DNA of 64,000 nt, from the NCBI GenBank assembly GCA_018907035.1, contig JACCIC010000003.1:5865501-5929500 (forward strand), read 5' to 3'. Shown here piece after piece: positions 58,389 to 64,000 of the stretch (positions are counted from its first letter, which is position 1; every line of letters starts with the position of its first letter). The notes beneath the pieces were generated by a model, which was not told the DNA's origin, made no database searches, and saw only the letters and a list, made by a program, of their open reading frames with translations. This DNA comes from Sycobia sp. Sy_11 (Eukaryota > Arthropoda > Insecta > Hymenoptera > Epichrysomallidae). The position numbers and the translations under genes are program-made.

Positions 58389-58576
58389 TTACAATTCGCT
58401 GACACATATAAACTCGCCTAAAGACTAATACTTAACCAGCTATAAGGTGTAGACAATATAAAGAGACACAGTTAAGCGGATGCAGGAATGAAAAAAAGAA
58501 AAAAAGGAAAAACATCAAATACAAAATAGGGTAATGACGGAGGAAATATTAAACGGCTTAAATTTGCAGTAGCATG

Positions 58577-58618
<42 letters not shown>

Positions 58619-61309
58619 CACGAGTGCGTGAGCGGGCCAAGCTTGCGATGCCATTGCATTGTTTTTCTTTCTTTTTTTTTCTTTTTCTTTTTAAACTAAC
58701 AAAAAGTGCGCCGAGCGTCAAGGGATGCGGTAGAGGGTTACCTGGCCGATGTCGGGCATCGTCGTGCCCTGGCCCATAGGACTCACGCCGATCCCGCCGA
58801 CGCCGCTCAACTGATGGGTGGCGTTCCCGCCCCCGCCGCCGCCGCCGCCGCCGAGGGGCACAGCGCCGCTGATGCGCTCGTGCTCCCGCAGATGGCTCAC
58901 CAGGGCGGCTATGTGCTCGAGCAGCTCCTTGTTCTGGACGAGCAACTGGTGCGTCCGCGCCTGAAAAAAGTTTCAATATAAGTATATAGACGCGTGTGAG
59001 TGTGCGCGTGCGTGCATGCGTGATAAAGCTTGACGAATGATCAATGCGCGGGATCAATTGCATGGATTGCTATCGGCGATTGTGTTATACAGACTACGAG
59101 ATTTTCGAGCTCGCGAAAATATGATTTTATAGCCATTGAATTTTAGTAGAGCTATATTTGTTTCGAATTATTATGAAAGATTTTTTGCCTTTTTATTCAC
59201 AGCTCATAGATAAATAATGAAAAGACGTATATTCGTATGCTTTTAGTATAAAATTATTCCTTGCAAAAAATACGAATGAATACAGTTTTTTGTTCTTATT
59301 GACATTTGCCAAAACATCATCTGTACTCAGGAGTTGGAATATCATCAAAAGTAAACTATTTACAAATTATTAATGACAGTAATAGTAATTCTCGTTTTGA
59401 TTTTTTATCGAATTTAGATTCAAAAACTATAATACCTTCTAATGTCTAAATGTGACTTTTTCCAGTTCTAAAGAATCTTCTAAGGGCTTTAAGCGAGTGA
59501 AATTACCCCCAAAAATATAGATGCAGAATGACAACGTTTAAAAAGAAATATTGAAATGTTTTAGCTAATGAAAAAACTGAAATTCCTCTTTATCGTGGGT
59601 ATTCGTAAAAAACCCATCTTAAAATTCAAGAATCAAAGTTACCTTTATTACAAGGACAATTGATAAAATTACTTAATGGCTTTCCAATCCCTAATAGGGT
59701 TAATTGTTTGAAAATGTTCAAAAACAAATACCAGTTCATATTTTCATTTGTGAACATCCGAATGGTAAAGTTATCCTCATTGTAATTTATTGTAATGTTT
59801 TTTTAAATATCAAATATACCTATTCATACGTCCTTTCATTATTTTCTTTATGAACTATGAATAAACAGTCGTCGTTCATTAACTTACTAGATCCAACATG
59901 ATTATACTTTATGTGAAGTTTTGCAATAAATCTAGTTTCTCAACTAATTTTTGTTATCTATCGCTTAAATGATATTTACTGCTGTATTATGAAATATAAT
60001 TCATTCTATTCTTATGATTATAATTTTGTTATTACATCGAAAATAATTGTAATATTATCTTTTATAACACTTATACATATATATATATATATATATATAT
60101 TTATTTATTTATTTATATTGTTGCATTGTAAAATTTAATATATGTCTCAATGCGTTCTGATTAACTTTTCGTATGAAATTTTCGAATTATTATTAAACTT
60201 TAAGCCGCCGTAACTTTGTGACTGTATTTGCTTCGCACATTGCTTAATTAGCGATTATATATTTAAACAAAGTTTTTCTCGCTCTCTCTCTCTGTCTATC
60301 TCTCTCCCCTCTCTTTCTCTCTCGCCTGGCGACCATTTCTTTACTCTGACCAAATTATACAGTTGACGAGCGCCAAAGAAAGAGAGATAGAAAGAGGAAA
60401 CGATAAAAAGGTTAGAGAGCTGCAACAGTTAACGGACGACCTGCCTGCATTGGCAATTAAGGCTATATTACCTGTCTTTAATCAAAGATCCAGTAATGAA
60501 AGTGCCATCCGCCAGTTAGACGGTGGCAACTTTACTTCCCGATACCGGAATAGCAATCGCCCGATGCATAATTTTTCGTTCGACTGGCTGTACGACTTCG
60601 CTTTTTCCGCTCCGTTTGAAAATTTTATCACGGCTTTGGAAACTTTATGGTGGCCGAATGAACGGTTGGTAGGAAAGAGAGCTTCGCTCGACATCCAATC
60701 AATATACCGAAGTATTATGTATACTTAAATCCGTTTTAATAGTTCTAGAAAAGCGGGGTCGCGAAAGAAATTGCTCGCCGAGCGATTAAAATGCTAATTT
60801 GAGAATTGGAAAGATTAAAACATAAAAAAGAAAAATCAATTAAACAAGATATAAATCGTTCGGGGTAGTTTCAGTTTAAGTATAATACGATTTTACAGCG
60901 CAAAATATCTAGTGGTGGAGTAAGTAAACTTTTTAACTATTATGAAAAACTATACTAATCGGTAACAATTGGCATTATTGCATTATTTAGAAAAGAATTC
61001 TTCGTAATTCTCGTAAAGATATTTATAAGTATACAATTGTATTATATGAAACTATAGAATTGTTACCACGCAATCCCGTACGAAATAAATTGGAAAATAC
61101 ATTATCCTTGTTTTAATCCGAGGATAAAGGAGAGACTCTTCTCTTATCCCCCTCCCCCGTCCCCCGCAGAAGCAGTAATCCGTTCTCCAGTCGTTTTCGT
61201 ACGCGGAAATCCGCGCAGAAAGAATTTTGTTTTCTTCCACGTCGACCCTTGCGCGCACCGCAATTGAGAAACCGAGATAACCGACCGCTTGCAGCGAGAC
61301 AAAAAGAAG

Positions 61310-61344
<35 letters not shown>

Positions 61345-61700
61345 AAAGCAATAAGGAATAACGACAGCTCCACCGGATGAGCTAACTCCGTCGCGTCGCC
61401 GTTATCGGGCCGGGCCGTCCTCATCCTTCGCGCGCGATTGCGCGACTCCCGCGCAGACAGGCAGACATCGGCGCGCGACGGGAATAACGCGACGCGGAGG
61501 ATCCTCGTGATACGTACCTGTGCCTCGACGCGGGCTGCGGTCTCCGCGGCCAGCTGATCCTGGAGGAGCCGCGCGTGGGCCACCGCGGCTCGCGTCTGCT
61601 GGCTCTGCTGGTCCAGGCGCTCGCGCAGCAGCTGGATCTCGTGCTTCAGGGCGGTCAGCTCGCTGTTCAGCAGCTGTTCCGAGAGCGCGCCGCTGTTGCC
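52024..61700 (-). CDS. Capon-like protein (NOS1AP family) gene, C-terminal exons; 5' end beyond the right edge
   Basis: Four exons (61518-61700, 58742-58960, 53277-53642, 52024-52620), all phase 0, encode the last 454 residues. Capon/NOS1AP is a cytosolic adaptor with an N-terminal PTB domain and a C-terminal part that binds the nNOS PDZ region; insect homologues share the coiled coil. Visible here: a long coiled coil (SELTALKHEIQLLRERL ... AETAARVEAQARTHQLLV, then NKELLEHIAALVSHLREHE), a poly-Gly stretch, a Pro/Tyr/Ser-rich low-complexity region, a poly-Gln tract, CAKC, and an acidic-Ser patch (KIEESDSGDDENE). It ends in RRNSR and TGA. The coiled coil is the basis for the name; the PTB domain is not in the window, so a related adaptor cannot be excluded. 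Exon GC is far above the AT-rich introns. Confidence 0.7.
52621..53276. other. Capon-like intron
   Basis: AT-rich, with a slightly GC-richer patch near 53150-53210; no other feature. Confidence 0.5.
53277..53642 (-). CDS. Capon-like exon: Ala/Ser/Pro/Tyr-rich region
   Basis: Acceptor cgctcgcag (ag at 53643-53644), donor gtgagt. 122 codons starting YNSVWEAQGAAT, with poly-Ala and poly-Ser runs, SYLDEQLMRHQAQIWDSL, and a Pro-rich tail. Very GC-rich. The intervening 5.1-kb intron is AT-rich. Confidence 0.8.
53742..54712. mobile_element. Possible hAT-type non-autonomous elements in the capon-like intron
   Basis: The left end agcgctgggaattctatt (53743-53760) and right end attcaattccagcact (about 54695-54710) are inverted repeats of the cagtgctgg type seen in hAT transposons; another cagcact copy lies at 54160-54166. 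In between, many variants of atccgga/tccgaat recur on both strands. No transposase. Target duplications are not clear, and two nested units may be present. Confidence 0.35.
54713..58010. other. Capon-like intron, AT-rich
   Basis: About 3.3 kb with no recognisable exon, repeat array or RNA gene. Confidence 0.5.
58015..58136. other. GC-rich 120-bp island inside the AT-rich intron
   Basis: A compact block of about 55 percent GC bounded by AT-rich DNA. On the minus strand it follows a possible acceptor (caatactcag) and carries actacaattccc. A 96-codon frame begins here but runs on into AT-rich sequence. The phases do not fit between capon-like exons without a stop, so a constitutive exon is unlikely. 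It may be an alternative exon, a regulatory element or inserted sequence. Confidence 0.3.
58333..58382. repeat. (AT)n microsatellite
   Basis: About 50 bases. Confidence 0.95.
58578..58616. repeat. (AT)n microsatellite
   Basis: About 39 bases, just downstream (minus sense) of capon-like exon 58742-58960. Confidence 0.95.
58742..58960 (-). CDS. Capon-like exon: end of coiled coil and poly-Gly linker
   Basis: Acceptor after a poly-pyrimidine tract (ttttttcag), donor gtaacc. 73 codons: ARTHQLLVQNKELLEHIAAL, then nine or more Gly and a Gly/Ser-rich tail ending MPDIGQ. Confidence 0.8.
58961..61517. other. Capon-like intron
   Basis: AT-rich with an (AT)n array at about 60077-60100, a CT-rich run near 60280-60325, a moderately GC-rich patch at 60363-60728 (ORFs on both strands without motifs), and poly(A) at 61312-61343. 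Confidence 0.5.
61312..61343. repeat. Poly(A) tract
   Basis: About 31 consecutive A on the plus strand within the intron. Confidence 0.9.
61518..61700 (-). CDS. Capon-like exon: first half of coiled coil
   Basis: Acceptor cgcag (ag at 61701-61702), donor gtacgt (61512-61517). 61 codons, beginning GNSGALSEQLLNSELTALKH. The heptads are rich in Leu, Gln, Ala and charged residues. Confidence 0.8.
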
Positions 61701-63359
61701 CTGCGGATCGAGAGTACAATGGCCGGGTTTTATTCCGATGCTTTTAAAATAATTTGCCGTCTGTGGCAGTGCGATAAGGTTAAAACAGCAACGTGATGAT
61801 TGATCGCATGGATACATTTATTATCCTTTAAAAGTTGCTTTCGAACACAGGCAAGGAATTCGATAATTTTAGACGAGAGCCTCACTGTCTGAAATTACCA
61901 TTGGTAGAGGGTAAGAGTATACATATATTATAAATGCGCATTATAAATAAACATCGTATGCTCGACCGTGGTAATGCGAAGTGATTGGGTAATTGTTCAT
62001 TCGGATGTGCAGTCATGTTCATAATTAAGATCTCTGTAAGTTTATTTATATAGAATAAATAATATTCGTTAAACATGCATGCGCAGTCGATTAGATAAGA
62101 TGATGTTTTGACCGTTCCTCTTTAGTATAACACAATTTTTTCCATATATGACTATTGTATAGAGTTCAACATGAGACCCATATTATTCGATATATCCATG
62201 AATATAATCAATCTCTTCGGAATGTTCGCGATAATTTAATAGTTGACATATATTTAATCCCCATTGATTTTAAGAATGTGAAACGATTTTTTGAGTCAAC
62301 CAATATATTATTTAAATTTGCTACATGTATAATGCATACTGTTTTGGCCAATATATTCGTTTTAAACAAAATATACATCGAGTAATAGCAATAATCGAGT
62401 ATTTTAGCTTCACTTCGAAAGATTTAAAAACCTTTTCTAGTAAACATTACAAAATACATATTAATAATCGATTTTGATTTCTTATCCTCAATCTAAAATC
62501 GCATTGTTTTGCTGACTCAATACTAAGACGAATTCATTCATTTTATATATGTGTGCGTTAAAAATTCTCCATTGACAATCAATCATTACGAAGCATTTCC
62601 TATTACGATGATTCAGCTGATTTTAATTATGTAACTCTAGAGCTATCTAATAATACTTTATGCTATAAAAATTTGTCCTTCGTTAAGAATTTTCAATTAA
62701 TTTAATACGATGCCTATATTTCGAAGCTAAGAATATCCTCTACGTGGAGATGTTTTTAACAAACAAGTAGTTAGACAAATCGTTTAATATTGGAAAAAAA
62801 TTTATTTATACAAATATTGCAACATCAATTTACTATAGAAGCTTTTTCTAATTCCAATATTTGTATTTCAATTAACAGTTCTTTTCACAAATTGCCTTTA
62901 TTTATTAAAAAAAGAACAATCAATTATAATAACTCTATAAATATTGATATTTTTAAATCCAAACTTCCGCGCAAAACAAATTAAATTTTTTTTTCATTAT
63001 TATTATCGTAAATAGCGCATTAAACAAAATAGACCGTAAACAAATCAATGCTATATATATATATATATTTTGCATCAATGTATAAAACAACTGTGAAATA
63101 TATCGATCAGGAGACATAAGACAAAGACTCAATTACACTCTTCGGTGGGTGTTAAAATCTTTGCAAGCTGCAGTGTATAATATGTGCACGCGCAGGGGAA
63201 AATACAAAAGAAAATAATAACAAAAAGAAAGCGTGCCCACTGAACATTATATATATATATGAGCAAGCAAGTGAGCTGCGAAACCGCAAAGAATATTACG
63301 ACAAATGCAATTTCTTCCCTTGTCGCGAACGGTGGCAGCTCCCGATGCGCTTACTCTAC

Positions 63360-63413
<54 letters not shown>

Positions 63414-63438
63414 GTTGGACAGCTCATATATACGCATC

Positions 63439-63488
<50 letters not shown>

Positions 63489-64000
63489 TCGAACAGGGCT
63501 CATCTTTTTTCAGCGCTCGGCTTATCCTCGCGCGCGGTCGAACGACCAACCAAGCACGCATCGAAGCGTCGGATTTTTTCAGGGGAGCTCAAATGTCCGT
63601 CGCTTTTTTGTTATTGATTTTGTTGTTCTTCTTGTATATATATATATATTTTTTCATTCCGTCAGCTGATATTAATTGTTTTTATTTTTCAAATTCCGAA
63701 AAAATTTCGAAATATATGCATATATATATATATATATATATTTCATTTATTTGGCCTTTGAAACCTCAATTCCAAACTATGTATGTGTATAATAATGTAC
63801 GAGAGACTGGACTAGAATAGAAGTTTTAAGTCCTGCTTTAGTCCGACTTTGTCGAATTATTATTTTATAGATGTCGAAAGTATCGGATATATTTCGATTT
63901 TATCATCGTGGGTGGACGTCCTTCGAACTTATATCATAAGTTACGCTTCGAAAAATGTTTGTGTAGAATTTGAAAGAAGATTGTTTTTTTATCTATGTGT
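61701..64000. other. Upstream intron of the capon-like gene
   Basis: No PTB-domain exon is visible on the minus strand. Dominated by AT-rich sequence with two long AT arrays. The plus-strand ORFs at 63259-63820 are translations of those arrays. Confidence 0.5.
63363..63486. repeat. Paired (AT)n arrays
   Basis: Two arrays (about 63363-63411 and 63440-63486) separated by about 28 bases of unique sequence; a shorter one lies at about 63718-63742. Confidence 0.93.

Noticed and set aside
60363..60728. 121-codon plus-strand ORF
   Set aside because: No known motif, an overlapping minus ORF, and a position inside an AT-rich intron of a gene on the opposite strand.
63259..63820. Overlapping plus-strand ORFs of 90-171 codons
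   Set aside because: Mostly Tyr-Ile repeats from translated AT arrays.

Overview
The window looks like nuclear DNA of an insect, most likely a parasitoid wasp (Hymenoptera, Chalcidoidea-like). It is very AT-rich, full of microsatellites and mariner and non-LTR elements, and its genes are split by introns. GC-rich coding exons stand out sharply from AT-rich introns. An ankyrin-repeat protein ending in a PRANC domain, a combination known from parasitoid wasps, poxviruses and Wolbachia, points the same way. The species assignment is inference.

Left part (1-11.9 kb, minus strand): five phase-compatible exons encode the N-terminal third of a transmembrane channel-like (TMC1/2/3-type) protein. The gene runs off the left edge. 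Its first recognised intron (4.1-11.6 kb) contains, on the same strand, a complete two-exon gene for a 664-residue ankyrin-PRANC protein, plus a MITE-like element, a decayed retroelement and a long hairpin.

Middle (12-47 kb): a transposon-rich, gene-poor stretch. It holds at least four decayed non-LTR retrotransposons, four mariner fragments or relics, and one apparently intact Mos1-sized mariner with a full-length transposase, terminal inverted repeats and a TA duplication. Among them sits a small three-exon plus-strand gene for a 78-residue secreted, six-cysteine peptide. CpG-rich blocks near 13.8-14.6, 38.6-39.7, 41.7-42.1, 45.1-45.7 and 48.2-49.1 kb look like regulatory or promoter DNA. 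A coding exon at 47.3-47.5 kb (minus) with strong splice signals is either the distal 5' exon of the TMC gene or part of an unrecognised gene.

Right part (52-64 kb, minus strand): four exons of a capon-like (NOS1AP-family) adaptor gene, giving its coiled-coil and proline/serine-rich C-terminal 454 residues, with stop codon and polyadenylation signal. The N-terminal PTB-domain exons must lie beyond the right edge.

Most other open reading frames are antisense shadows of GC-rich exons, microsatellite translations, or chance frames in AT-rich DNA. No rRNA, tRNA or CRISPR was found.
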